DNA of 59,973 bases from JAKITW01 sp041598875. GTDB lineage: Bacteria > Desulfobacterota > Desulfobulbia > Desulfobulbales > BM004. Below are positions 1-7,659 of this stretch, piece by piece; within the stretch, counting starts at the first letter, position 1, and each line of letters starts with the position of its first letter. Location of the stretch: NCBI GenBank assembly GCA_041598875.1, contig JBFHXP010000004.1, positions 1-59,973 on the forward strand. Reading direction: 5' to 3'. The notes under the pieces are model-generated. The model saw only the letters and a program-made list of their open reading frames with translations, was not told where the DNA came from and did not search any database. Position numbers and translations under genes: made by a program.

Positions 1-1
1 A

Positions 2-940
2 CTGCCCCCAGGGCGGTTGGAGTTGATGAGCGGAATCCGCGAGCGCCGTCTCTGGCCCGCTGGGACGCGGCCAATCGAAGCCGCGGCCCTGGCCGGCAAA
101 AAGGCGCTGGCCGCGGCAGGGGTTTCCCCGGAAGAGATAGAGTGCCTTTTTTTCACCTCGGTCTCCCGGGACATGATGGAGCCGGCGACCGCCTCCTTTG
201 TCCACCGCAGCCTGGGTTTACGGAAAAACTGCCTGGTCTATGACATCTCCAATGCCTGCCTGGGTTTCCTGAACGGGATGATTGCCCTGGCCAACATGAT
301 CGAGTTGGGACAGGTAAAATGCGGCCTGATCGTGGCCGGTGAAACCGGCGAGGATCTTGTGGAGTCGACTATCGCCGGCCTGCTCGCCGACCCGACCCTG
401 ACCAGAAAATCAATCAAACCGTCCTTTGCCTCCCTCACCATTGGCTCTGGCGCCGTTGCCCTGGTCATGGGCCGGGCATCTGACAAAAAACCAGGACAAA
501 GACTGCGCGGAGGCACCTTTCTCGCCAATACCGAACATAACGATCTCTGCCAGGGGGGGCTGACCCAGGACAGCCACCGGGAAACCGCCTCAACCCTTAT
601 GGCCACCGACTCCGAGGCCCTTCTGGTCCGGGGAATCGAAACTGCGGCTGCCTGCTGGGATTTTTTCCTAAGGGATTTGGAGTGGAGCCCAGGCGAGATA
701 GACACCTTTTTCTGCCACCAGGTGGGCCGGGCTCATGCCAGGGAACTGTTCACCACCCTGGATCTTGATGAGCAGAAAAATTTTCAGACCCTTGAATTCC
801 TTGGCAATGTCGGCTCGGTTTCAGTGCCGATCACCATGGCCCTGGGCCTGGAAAACGGGGCGCTCAAACCCGGGCAGAAGGCCGGGCTTCTTGGAATCGG
901 CAGCGGCATAAACTGTCTCATGCTGGGGGTGGAATGGTAG
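2..940 (+). CDS. 3-oxoacyl-ACP synthase III (FabH/OleA-like), N-terminus outside window
   Basis: This is a thiolase-fold condensing enzyme of the KAS III family, which joins an acyl-CoA primer to a malonyl-ACP-type extender. The reading frame is open to the left edge, so about 20-40 N-terminal residues lie outside the window. A TTG at 17 and an ATG at 26 are in frame but sit inside the conserved domain. The catalytic Cys is visible in NACLGF (codon at 257), the His in CHQVGRAH (codon near 716) and the Asn in GNVGS (codon at 806), so the triad is complete. The stop overlaps the start of the next gene (ATGGTAG), which points to one operon with an AMMECR1 protein rather than with other fatty-acid genes. 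Whether it acts in fatty-acid initiation or on a special acyl product cannot be told from sequence. Confidence 0.85.
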   Translation: MPPGRLELMSGIRERRLWPAGTRPIEAAALAGKKALAAAGVSPEEIECLFFTSVSRDMMEPATASFVHRSLGLRKNCLVYDISNACLGFLNGMIALANMIELGQVKCGLIVAGETGEDLVESTIAGLLADPTLTRKSIKPSFASLTIGSGAVALVMGRASDKKPGQRLRGGTFLANTEHNDLCQGGLTQDSHRETASTLMATDSEALLVRGIETAAACWDFFLRDLEWSPGEIDTFFCHQVGRAHARELFTTLDLDEQKNFQTLEFLGNVGSVSVPITMALGLENGALKPGQKAGLLGIGSGINCLMLGVEW

Positions 941-1533
941 CATATAGAGAAGAATCGAAAAACAGCGGTGAAATATCCCCTGATCAGGGGAGGACCCTTC
1001 TTGGGCTGGCCCGCCATGCCATTGCGGAAAAGCTCGGCCTCTCCGGAACAAAGCCCGAGACCTCGGCGCCGATTTTTTCCCAAAAACGGGCAACCTTTGT
1101 CACCCTGAAAAGTGGAAAAAACCTCCGCGGCTGCATCGGCAGCCTGGCCGCAGTGGAGCCCCTGGCCGAGGGGATACGGAGAAACGCGGTAAACGCCGCG
1201 TTCCACGACCCCCGCTTCCCCTCGCTTACCGAAAAGGAGTTTGCCGGTATCCATATCTCGGTGAGCGTACTCACCCCGGCCCGCCCACTTTCCCATGGGG
1301 GAGGCCGGGACCTGGTATCAAAACTCAATCCAGGAATGGATGGGGTGATCATCAGGCACGGTTCCTGCTCTGCCACATTTCTGCCCCAGGTATGGGAACA
1401 GTTACCTGATCCGGAATCTTTTCTAAATCATCTCTGCCACAAGGCGGGACTGCCGATGAACGCCTGGCAGAACCCGGACCTTGAGGTATCAATCTATCAG
1501 GCCCTCTATTTTGCCGAGGCGACAGGGCTGTGA
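934..1533 (+). CDS. amrA: AMMECR1 domain protein (AmmeMemoRadiSam system protein A)
   Basis: This 199-residue protein consists of a single AMMECR1 domain. Recognisable parts are FVTLKSGKNLRGCIGSL, with the family's LRGCIG core near residues 63-68, then HDPRFPSLT and ISVSVLTP. The C-terminal part contains the typical GVIIRHG and ATFLPQVW segments. In bacteria this domain is often encoded beside Memo and radical-SAM proteins (systems named from that co-occurrence), but neither partner is in this window. Its biochemical activity is not established. The start ATG at 934 overlaps the stop of the upstream condensing enzyme, and the stop overlaps the start of the YkgJ gene, so translation is probably coupled. 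Confidence 0.9.
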   Translation: MVAYREESKNSGEISPDQGRTLLGLARHAIAEKLGLSGTKPETSAPIFSQKRATFVTLKSGKNLRGCIGSLAAVEPLAEGIRRNAVNAAFHDPRFPSLTEKEFAGIHISVSVLTPARPLSHGGGRDLVSKLNPGMDGVIIRHGSCSATFLPQVWEQLPDPESFLNHLCHKAGLPMNAWQNPDLEVSIYQALYFAEATGL

Positions 1534-2135
1534 TGGCTGCGGGAGAAATCACCCTCTCCGCAGAACTGAGCCACCAGTTGGGCCAGCTCTACGGGAAAAT
1601 GGAAACAGCGTATGAAACCGTTGCCCGGGCCATTGGCCACACCTGCAGAGGGTGTCCGGACAACTGCTGCGACTCCTTTTTTCTCCACCACACCTATGCG
1701 GAATGGGCCTATCTCTGGGAGGCGATGCGGGAAATGCCGGGGGAGCGGAGGGAAAAAATTCTCACCCGGGCAAGGGAGTATGTCCTTGAAAGCGAAAAGA
1801 TCCTGGCCAACCGGGGTCGTCCGGCGATCATGTGTCCGGCAAACGAAGAGGGCCTCTGCGCCATTTATTCCCATCGGCTTCTGGTCTGCCGCCTGCACGG
1901 GGTTCCGGCCTCGATCACCCGGCCCGATGGGGTCACGGCACATTTCCCAGGATGCTTCCGTTGCCAGGAAAAAACCGCTGGCCGGGAAAAGGTCCCGGTC
2001 ATGGACCGGACCGCCCTGTTCAGAGAGATGGTTCTCCTGGAGACGAAACTTCTGGGCGGGTTACGCCTGAAACCGCCAAAAATTAAAATGACCCTGGCCA
2101 AAATGCTGGTTCTCGGGCCACCGGTCAAGCCATAA
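1533..2135 (+). CDS. YkgJ family cysteine-cluster protein
   Basis: This soluble protein of about 200 residues has the YkgJ-type cysteine cluster. The motif CRGCPDNCC lies near residue 33, followed by further cysteines in IMCPANEEGLCAIY, LVCRLHG and PGCFRCQ. The family is thought to bind a metal or Fe-S centre, but its reaction is unknown. The ATG at 1533 shares its first base with the TGA of the AMMECR1 gene; a GTG one codon upstream (1530) is the alternative start. It belongs to the same four-gene run as the KAS III and AMMECR1 genes. A second, distinct YkgJ-like protein is encoded at 8369-9109. Confidence 0.75.
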   Translation: MAAGEITLSAELSHQLGQLYGKMETAYETVARAIGHTCRGCPDNCCDSFFLHHTYAEWAYLWEAMREMPGERREKILTRAREYVLESEKILANRGRPAIMCPANEEGLCAIYSHRLLVCRLHGVPASITRPDGVTAHFPGCFRCQEKTAGREKVPVMDRTALFREMVLLETKLLGGLRLKPPKIKMTLAKMLVLGPPVKP

Positions 2136-2148
2136 AGAGACCACGACA

Positions 2149-2409
2149 ATGAAACCATCGGATACCACCCAGAAACTGCACCTTGCGATTCTTAAGGTCA
2201 TTGAAAAACAGATCCGCGACAATGACCCGGCCGAAACACAACAAACCCTGCAGAGATTAGTGTCCCAGGGGTTTTCCCGGGAAGAGGCGCTGGAACTGGT
2301 TGGTCACGTTGTGGCCAGCGAGGTGCTGGGGGTGATCAAGGATGGACGCACCTATGATCACCATCGCTTTGTCGCGGCCCTGATGGCCCTGCCTGAACGA
2401 TCAGGATGA
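2149..2409 (+). CDS. small conserved helical protein of unknown function
   Basis: This 86-residue protein is predicted to be entirely helical and soluble. The pattern is an LHLAI start followed by VIEKQIRDNDPAETQQTLQR, then GFSREEALELVGHVVASEVLGV. I recognise this spacing from uncharacterised bacterial proteins (possibly related to the C-terminal part of DUF1841) but cannot name the family with certainty. It begins 13 bases after the YkgJ gene, preceded by a purine-rich stretch, so it is probably the last gene of the operon. No function is proposed. Confidence 0.6.
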   Translation: MKPSDTTQKLHLAILKVIEKQIRDNDPAETQQTLQRLVSQGFSREEALELVGHVVASEVLGVIKDGRTYDHHRFVAALMALPERSG

Positions 2410-2501
2410 GCAGGCGGACCATTCAGAAAAAACGCTCCCCGCCGCTACAACTCTGCCTGACTCCCCTTTTTGAGACCTCGGTGTTCCCTTGATACCGGAC
2501 A

Positions 2502-3071
2502 CTAGAAGACCCCGTGCTGAAGGAGAATATTAACGCCGATTCCCAGAAGAACCAGGCCGCCGATGATCTCCGCCCGCGAACCGATTCTTGATGCCGAGCC
2601 GACCACGCATCCGAGCCGCAGGCCGATTACCGTCAGGAGAGTGGCGACCACGCCGATGATTGCAGCCGGCAGCCAGATCGAGATGTTGAGCACCGAAAAA
2701 CTCAACCCCACGGCAAGGGAATCGATGCTGGTGGCCAGGGACAGCATCACCAGGGTTTTTCCCGCAGTGGGATCGGGCCGGTCCGACTCATGATCATGGC
2801 CCTGGAAACCATCGATGATCATCTTACCGGCAACCACCGAAAGCAGGACAAAGGCCACCCAGTGGTCAACGCTTTCGATAAGACTCCGGACCGTGAGGCC
2901 GGCACCCCAGCCAAGAATGTTCATCCCTGCCTGAAACAGGCCAAAATGAAAGGACAGGCGAAAGATCTGGCGGCCGCTGACCCGACAGAGGGCAACCCCT
3001 GCGGCAACGGCCACGGCAAAGGCATCCACGGCAAGGGCCAGGGCGATAAGAAGTATAGCAGGAAGATCCAT
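2502..3071 (-). CDS. mntP: putative manganese efflux pump MntP
   Basis: This membrane protein of the MntP (DUF204) family exports Mn(II) in characterised cases. From the ATG at 3071 it is 189 residues and has six hydrophobic segments. It carries the two paired acidic motifs expected of the family, AVDAFAVAVAAG in the first helix and SIDSLAVGLS in the fourth. A histidine/aspartate-rich loop (GHDHESD) joins the halves. The frame stays open upstream to 3206, but MDLPAILL is the normal N-terminus of the family. I see no yybP-ykoY manganese riboswitch upstream. It is transcribed alone, toward the KAS III operon. Confidence 0.9.
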   Translation of the reverse strand: MDLPAILLIALALAVDAFAVAVAAGVALCRVSGRQIFRLSFHFGLFQAGMNILGWGAGLTVRSLIESVDHWVAFVLLSVVAGKMIIDGFQGHDHESDRPDPTAGKTLVMLSLATSIDSLAVGLSFSVLNISIWLPAAIIGVVATLLTVIGLRLGCVVGSASRIGSRAEIIGGLVLLGIGVNILLQHGVF

Positions 3072-3185
3072 AGGGGCCTCTATACTTCCTGCCCGCCCGG
3101 AAGGCAAGTCCGGAGAAACAAAAACATGATCAAAAAAACGGGTGGAATCACAATCGATAATGAATGATTCGTGAAAAAGGCGAAA

Positions 3186-3216
3186 AGGCCCGACCGCGTG
3201 GGGCACGGCCGGGCCT
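3186..3216 (-). terminator. Rho-independent terminator downstream of the ZraP/Spy-like gene
   Basis: The arm AGGCCCGACCG (3186-3196) pairs with CGGCCGGGCCT (3206-3216) with one G-T mismatch. Read on the minus strand it is followed by TTTTCGCCTTTTT. It lies about 40 bases past the stop of the minus-strand gene at 3258-3692, as expected for its terminator. Confidence 0.8.
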
Positions 3217-3257
3217 CTTCTAGGGAGGGGAGGGAAAAAAAGAGAATGGGGATGGGG

Positions 3258-3692
3258 TTAGTTCCACATTCTGCCGCGGGGGCCGGAGCCACCGCCGAAA
3301 CCAGGTCCGTCACAACCGTATCCGGCCTGGGTAATGCCTGCTTCTTTCGCCTTATCGCGCAGAGCGTTCTGGAGATCAAAAAGCTCGCCGGTAAGCACGC
3401 CTATTTCCTTGGCATCGGGGTTGTCCTGGCTCATCAGGGCTTGAAGTTCAGCCCGCTTGGTCAGTATTTCCTTGCGCTGGGCCAGGGTTTCATTATAGAA
3501 ATTCTCCCGGGCTTCCAGGGTTTTTTCGTCAACCGGACCTGCTGCATTCACGCAGGGGCCATTGTTACAGCCAGAACCGGTCCAGTTGCCGTTGCCAGGC
3601 CCATAGCCCCGGGCTGAAACCGAATTTGCCGCAGCAATGCCGAGTGTGAGCACCGCGGCCAGAGTGACGATCCATTTTGTTTTTGTCTTCAT
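3258..3692 (-). CDS. ZraP/Spy-like periplasmic heavy-metal stress protein
   Basis: This 144-residue exported protein has a clear signal peptide (MKTKTKWIVTLAAVLTLG, cleavage probably after SVSA). The mature part has a Gly/Asn/Cys-rich start (GNWTGSGCNNGPC) and one long helical region (residues about 60-125). In that region LAQRKEILTKRAELQALMSQ is the LTxxQ-type helix of the CpxP/Spy/ZraP family. The tail is Gly-rich with one Cys (YGCDGPGFGGGSG). Family members are periplasmic chaperones or zinc-binding regulators of envelope stress responses. The ATG at 3692 is preceded by GAGGTG at good spacing; a start four codons upstream is less likely. The adjacent gene is mntP. No sensor kinase pair is nearby. 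Confidence 0.75.
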   Translation of the reverse strand: MKTKTKWIVTLAAVLTLGIAAANSVSARGYGPGNGNWTGSGCNNGPCVNAAGPVDEKTLEARENFYNETLAQRKEILTKRAELQALMSQDNPDAKEIGVLTGELFDLQNALRDKAKEAGITQAGYGCDGPGFGGGSGPRGRMWN

Positions 3693-4085
3693 GATGCACC
3701 TCAAAAATTCTTGTAAAGATTTTTACCTTACCTCTGTTCTTACACACTTCACTTCATGTAACACACACCATGCATGCTTTGCCTTTAACCTTATACATAA
3801 ACCGTGCCAGACTTTCTTGTGTTGGCTCAATATACTGAAATAACGATATTTATTTTTTTTGCGACCTTTTTTTCCAGCGCGCATCTCCTCGACTCTGTAC
3901 CCTTTTTACCCACGATTTTCCTCTGCGGTGGGTAATTAGTATGCACCACCCATAGTTCGCCTGATCGCTCTCTTCACACCTTGGTTTTTCGGGAAAACCA
4001 AGGTACAATGGCGGACTCGTCGCGCAGCGTATGCAGCCGCCGCCGGCAAACAGATCGAGGCGATAGTAAGGAAACAGGAAAAGAG
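3693..4085. other. intergenic region with two perfect hairpins between divergent genes
   Basis: This 393-base gap separates the ZraP-like gene (minus) and kdsD (plus). It is AT-rich near the ZraP-like gene, where its promoter must lie. It contains TTACCCAC (3907-3914) pairing with GTGGGTAA, and ACCTTGGTTTT (3978-3988) pairing perfectly with AAAACCAAGGT (3994-4004) around a TCGGG loop. An in-frame ATG at 3981 falls inside the second hairpin, but the encoded N-terminus is not like KdsD. I see no additional gene. Confidence 0.55.
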
Positions 4086-5057
4086 ATGTCCATAGAAAAA
4101 GCACGAGAGGTCATACGGGTCGAGGCGGAAGGACTCCTCTCCCTGGAAGAACAGATCGGCCCCGAGTTTGACCAGGCCATTGACCTGATCATGGCCTGCC
4201 CCAGCCGGGTAATCCTCACGGGAATCGGCAAATCAGGGATCATTGCCCAGAAAATCGCCGCCACCCTGAACAGCACCGGCACGGCATCCTTTTTCCTTCA
4301 TCCGGTTGAGGCCATGCACGGTGATCTTGGAATCGTCGATCCCAGGGACGTCATCCTCTGCATCTCCTACAGCGGGGAGACAACGGAACTCAACCTGCTC
4401 CTGACCAGCCTGCAGGGGCGCAATGTCTCGATCATTGCCATGACCGGCAACCCCGGGTCAACCATGGCCCGCCTCTCCGACGTAACCCTGAGGGTGGCGG
4501 TGCCCCGCGAGGCCTGTCCCCTGGGGCTTGCACCCACCGCCAGCACCACCGCGGCCCTGGCCATGGGCGATGCCCTGGCCGTGGTTCTTCTTGAAAAAAA
4601 ACGATTCAAGGCCAGTGACTTCCGCAGAAACCATCCGGGTGGCAGCCTGGGAGAACGGCTCAAGGTCAATGTCTCCGAGGTCATGATTACCGGGGAAGAG
4701 ATCCCCCGGGTGCTGCCAACCACCCCCCTGGCCGAGGCGATCAGGATCATGAATGAAAAAAATCTCGGCGCAGTCCTGGTCGTGGATGGTGAAAACCGGG
4801 TAGCGGGCATTCTCACCGACGGCGATATCAGGCGGCTTGTTGCCAGCTCCAGGAACATTGGGAACCGTACCGCGGCCGACGACATGACACCGAGTCCCAA
4901 AACCATTCAGGGGACACTCCTGGCCGCTGACGCCCTGAGCATCATGCAGCGCCACGAAATAACCACCCTGCCGGTCACTGGTCAGAAGGGCGAACTAATC
5001 GGCATCCTTCATCTCCACGACCTTCTCGGCAAGGGTGAATTCCGGTTTCTTGTGTAA
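4086..5057 (+). CDS. kdsD: arabinose-5-phosphate isomerase KdsD/KpsF
   Basis: This enzyme interconverts ribulose-5-phosphate and arabinose-5-phosphate, the first step toward Kdo for lipopolysaccharide. It is 323 residues. The N-terminal SIS domain (about 1-185) shows TGIGKSGIIAQKIAATL, the substrate-binding HPVEAMHGDLG, and SYSGETTEL. Two CBS domains follow (about 200-320). The HPGGSLGERL linker is typical of this family. The start at 4086 is preceded by AGGAAACAGGAAAAG; the longer frame from 3981 would add 35 atypical residues. No kdsA, kdsB or lpt genes lie next to it. Confidence 0.93.
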   Translation: MSIEKAREVIRVEAEGLLSLEEQIGPEFDQAIDLIMACPSRVILTGIGKSGIIAQKIAATLNSTGTASFFLHPVEAMHGDLGIVDPRDVILCISYSGETTELNLLLTSLQGRNVSIIAMTGNPGSTMARLSDVTLRVAVPREACPLGLAPTASTTAALAMGDALAVVLLEKKRFKASDFRRNHPGGSLGERLKVNVSEVMITGEEIPRVLPTTPLAEAIRIMNEKNLGAVLVVDGENRVAGILTDGDIRRLVASSRNIGNRTAADDMTPSPKTIQGTLLAADALSIMQRHEITTLPVTGQKGELIGILHLHDLLGKGEFRFLV

Positions 5058-5118
5058 CCGGAAAGGTTGCGGTATTCATACGGTTCAAACGTGAAAACAC
5101 TGTGAAATGAGGTAGGCC

Positions 5119-5319
5119 ATGTGCCAGATGCGAATCGTGATCGACCGGGGGGAAAAAGAGGAAGTAATCATGACCAATGCAACCCTGCTTGAAAAAAACC
5201 GGGCCGGGGTCGTTGTGTCCGCCCTTTTTGAAGACCCTAAGCAGGTAGATGGAGTCTTTGTAAAAAGAATTGATTTCACCAAAGGCACCGTTCTCCTGGA
5301 ACGGGAGCCATCAGCATAA
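5119..5319 (+). CDS. cooT: CooT family nickel-binding protein
   Basis: This 66-residue protein begins Met-Cys-Gln, the diagnostic N-terminus of CooT-type proteins. In these the Cys next to the initiator Met binds Ni(II) in a homodimer. The body is a small beta-barrel pattern (MRIVIDRG, VIMTNATLLEKN, GVVVSALFEDPKQVDG, KRIDFTKGTVLLE). In Rhodospirillum CooT helps load nickel into carbon monoxide dehydrogenase. No cooS, cooC or cooJ is in this window, so the target here is unknown. The next gene, 14 bases downstream, encodes a protein with a histidine tail, supporting a shared metal role. Confidence 0.8.
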   Translation: MCQMRIVIDRGEKEEVIMTNATLLEKNRAGVVVSALFEDPKQVDGVFVKRIDFTKGTVLLEREPSA

Positions 5320-5333
5320 TCAAGGAGAGAACT

Positions 5334-5582
5334 GTGACGGATCTGGAAAAATTACGGGTACTGCTGCCCCACTGGATTGAACATAACCGGAGCCACGGAG
5401 CTGATTTCGGCAATTGGGCTGCCCTTGCCCGGATCGCTGATGCAGAAGAAGTCGCGGGCCTGATCGATCAGGCGCGGGAATATCTTGAAAAGGCCGACTC
5501 CGCCCTTACCGAGGCGCTCGGCAAACTGGGCGGTCGCATTGAGCATCTGGGCGACCACCATCATCATCACCATCACGACTGA
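5334..5582 (+). CDS. small helical protein with C-terminal histidine tail (putative metal-binding partner of CooT)
   Basis: This 82-residue protein starts with GTG at 5334 after AAGGAGAG. Residues 1-70 form two or three amphipathic helices (LRVLLPHWIEHNRSHGADF, then AEEVAGLIDQAREYLEKAD). The protein ends in GDHHHHHHHD, seven consecutive histidines. I recognise the LPHWIEHN opening from uncharacterised proteins found beside CooT or hydrogenase genes, but no function is established. The natural poly-His tail, comparable in principle to that of HypB or SlyD, suggests nickel or zinc storage or delivery. It is co-transcribed with cooT. Confidence 0.75.
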   Translation: MTDLEKLRVLLPHWIEHNRSHGADFGNWAALARIADAEEVAGLIDQAREYLEKADSALTEALGKLGGRIEHLGDHHHHHHHD

Positions 5583-5619
5583 ACCTGAATCTGTCCGGAT
5601 GAAAAAACGGGGCTGAGAG

Positions 5620-6120
5620 TCAACTCAACTTGTTCTCAAAGGTACGCATCCCGCTGATCGGGGCAAGGATTCCGCCGCCGACACCGGCCCTGATTTTAAG
5701 AAGCCAGAAAGATGCCGGATCTGCCGCTATCCGCTCATGCATTGCGGCAGACACCCAGTGGGAATCTTCTTCAAGATTGTAGCATACTGTATCTATGCCA
5801 AAAAAACCGTCAACCAGATGGGCGACGGTGTGAAAGAGTTTGCTGGCAACCCCCTGCTCCAGGGTGTGAAGGTCGGCAAAGCCCCGCACCCCTTCGGCGG
5901 CCAGCTCGGCAAGGAGAGTTTTAACCACCCCCCGGTTTGCGGATATGGCCTGGTCCAGTTGGTGGATAAAGTCCGGGGAGTCACCTCGGAGTGCCTCTTG
6001 CTGCGAAATTTCAATAGTTTCATAGTGAACAAGATCGGTGCGGGCGAAAAACCGCCGCACCCGATGCTCGCAGGCGGAAAAGCCATCCCCTTCCACAATC
6101 ATCCAGTGTGAAACCTTCAT
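5620..6120 (-). CDS. conserved protein of unknown function
   Basis: This soluble protein has 166 residues from the ATG at 6120, where AGGGACGAG precedes the start. A longer form from 6162 would overlap the upstream gene. Visible features are a beta-rich start (SHWMIVEGDGFSACEHRVRRFF), a helical middle (HQLDQAISANRGVVKTLLAEL) and VAHLVDGFFGIDTVCYNLEED before HWVSAAMHERI. I do not recognise a characterised family. It follows a HAD phosphatase and purQ on the same strand with short gaps, so it probably shares their transcript. Confidence 0.6.
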   Translation of the reverse strand: MKVSHWMIVEGDGFSACEHRVRRFFARTDLVHYETIEISQQEALRGDSPDFIHQLDQAISANRGVVKTLLAELAAEGVRGFADLHTLEQGVASKLFHTVAHLVDGFFGIDTVCYNLEEDSHWVSAAMHERIAADPASFWLLKIRAGVGGGILAPISGMRTFENKLS

Positions 6121-6145
6121 CTCGTCCCTAAGTCTCCGCAGACGT

Positions 6146-6787
6146 TTATACGGTACTCCCATCCTTGAAAAAGGGAAGGTGCACGATCTCCATGAACCGA
6201 TTCACATGAAAGGGCGCGGCCAGGGCATCATTTGCAAAAGCGACAAACGGCATGCCCACCGAAGCGGCATGCTCCCTGTCAATGGTTGAATCCCCGATAA
6301 AGAGCGCCTGGTCGGAACTCACCCCGAACCGGTCCATGATGGCGATAAGGGCATCGGCATGGGGCTTGGGCCGGGCCACATCCAGGGCAGTGACAACCAT
6401 GTCGAAGTAGGGGACCAGGCCGAACATCTCCAGGACCGTTGCCATGGTGGTGGTGCGGTTGGTGCTGATCGCGGTATGGATTTCCGGCCTGAGGTACTCA
6501 AGAAATTCAATCAGGTCCGGCGCCATGATCATGTATTTGAGATACGGGGTATACTCATTTTCCAGGCGAAAGCGGTTTGCCGCCGCCACCTCTTCCACGG
6601 GATAATGGCGGAAGATATGGGCCACCGAATCCATGACATTATGGATGTGGACATACTCGAGCTCTTCCGGGTCCATCTCCGGGCGGCCGAAATGGGCGAG
6701 CAGGTCATTGTAATACCGGCGGTTGGCCTCCAGGGAGTCGAACATCACCCCGTCACAGTCAAAGACAACAAGCTTTGGTCTGTTCAT
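6146..6787 (-). CDS. HAD family hydrolase (phosphatase)
   Basis: This 213-residue haloacid-dehalogenase-type phosphatase has all four motifs. They are FDCDGVMFDS (nucleophile Asp pair near residues 9-11), the Ser/Thr motif II in AISTNRTTT, the Lys in ARPKPHAD, and the metal-binding acids in FIGDSTIDREHA. The helical cap between motifs I and II is of the phosphoglycolate phosphatase type. The substrate cannot be assigned. The start MNRPKLVVFD at 6787 lies 4 bases beyond the purQ stop, so the two are co-transcribed; an upstream extension to 6868 would run inside purQ. Confidence 0.85.
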   Translation of the reverse strand: MNRPKLVVFDCDGVMFDSLEANRRYYNDLLAHFGRPEMDPEELEYVHIHNVMDSVAHIFRHYPVEEVAAANRFRLENEYTPYLKYMIMAPDLIEFLEYLRPEIHTAISTNRTTTMATVLEMFGLVPYFDMVVTALDVARPKPHADALIAIMDRFGVSSDQALFIGDSTIDREHAASVGMPFVAFANDALAAPFHVNRFMEIVHLPFFKDGSTV

Positions 6788-6791
6788 GATA

Positions 6792-7616
6792 TCAGAGGTT
6801 TTTCCGGATGAACTCCACCGCATTGCGGAAAAGGGCCACCCCCTGGCCCTCTTCCGGCAACTCCTCACGGGTCCAGCGCGGGTGATTGGTCCGATGGAGA
6901 AAGGCCTCGGGGTGAGGCATCAGGCCAAAAAGCCGCCCGGAGGGGTCACAGATGCCGGCAAGGGCATCCACCGAGCCATTGGGATTCAGGGGATACTGGG
7001 CGGTAATTTTTCTGCTAACAGGATCACAGTACCTCATGACTCCAAGGTGCTGGTCCTTGATCCGGGCAAGGGTCATCTCGTTGTCAATGACGAATTTCCC
7101 CTCGCCGTGGCGTACCGGATAGTAGAGGAAATCAAGGCCCCGGGTAAAAACGCACGGGGATTCCGGATCAACGGCCAGGGATACCCAGCGGTCCTCGAAC
7201 CGGCTGGAGTCGTTATAGGTCAGACTGACCTGCCGGCTCTGATAGTTACCGTCAAAGCCAGGGAGAAGCCCCATCTTGACCATGAGCTGAAAGCCGTTGC
7301 ACACCCCGAGTATGAGCTTGCCGTCGGTGATAAACCGGAGGAGCTGCTCTTTGAGCTGCTCGCCGCTGGTGGTTATGGTGGCATAGAGCATGCGGTGCGC
7401 ACCGGCCTGGCCGGCGCCAAGGTCATCGCCATCGAGAAACCCGCCGGGAAGATTTAAAAAATGATACTCATCCAGGCTGTATTCGCCATAAAGCAGTTCG
7501 CTCATATGGACAATATCCACCTGGTCGGCACCGCCAAGCTTGCAGGCGTGGGCCATTTCCACCTCGCAGTTGGTGCCGTTGCCAGTGAGCACCATGGCCT
7601 TTACTGATTGTGCCAT
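6792..7616 (-). CDS. purQ: phosphoribosylformylglycinamidine synthase, glutaminase subunit PurQ
   Basis: This is a class I glutamine amidotransferase supplying ammonia for the FGAM synthase step of purine synthesis. At 274 residues it is the longer PurQ form. The nucleophile Cys is in LGVCNGFQLM (near residue 105), with His and Glu of the triad in LMPHPEAF near residue 240. The N-terminus VKAMVLTGNGTNCEVE is typical of PurQ. AGAGGA precedes the ATG by a normal distance. No purL or purS is in the window. guaB and guaA lie 28 kb away on the other strand. Confidence 0.9.
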   Translation of the reverse strand: MAQSVKAMVLTGNGTNCEVEMAHACKLGGADQVDIVHMSELLYGEYSLDEYHFLNLPGGFLDGDDLGAGQAGAHRMLYATITTSGEQLKEQLLRFITDGKLILGVCNGFQLMVKMGLLPGFDGNYQSRQVSLTYNDSSRFEDRWVSLAVDPESPCVFTRGLDFLYYPVRHGEGKFVIDNEMTLARIKDQHLGVMRYCDPVSRKITAQYPLNPNGSVDALAGICDPSGRLFGLMPHPEAFLHRTNHPRWTREELPEEGQGVALFRNAVEFIRKNL

Positions 7617-7659
7617 AATCCTGATCCTCTTTATCTAAATTCCAACAGAGAGAGTTCTG

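Noticed and set aside
238..705. Long minus-strand open frames inside housekeeping genes (for example 238-705, 9536-10282, 22441-23688, 40874-41884)
   Set aside because: They lie opposite well-supported genes, have arginine/proline-rich or low-complexity translations and match no family. They reflect GC-rich codon bias.
2502..3260. yybP-ykoY manganese riboswitch upstream of mntP
   Set aside because: I looked for the conserved paired loops between 3072 and 3250 and did not find them; the only strong hairpin is the terminator of the neighbouring gene.
3780..3830. Possible sigma-54 promoter (TGGCACG on the minus strand) upstream of the ZraP-like gene
   Set aside because: The -24 GG is present but the -12 element reads GT instead of GC, so the match is too weak to call.
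5552..5582. Poly-His codons at 5557-5579 as a cloning tag
   Set aside because: The CAT/CAC run is at the natural end of a genomic gene in an operon with cooT and lacks vector sequence, so it is a native histidine tail.
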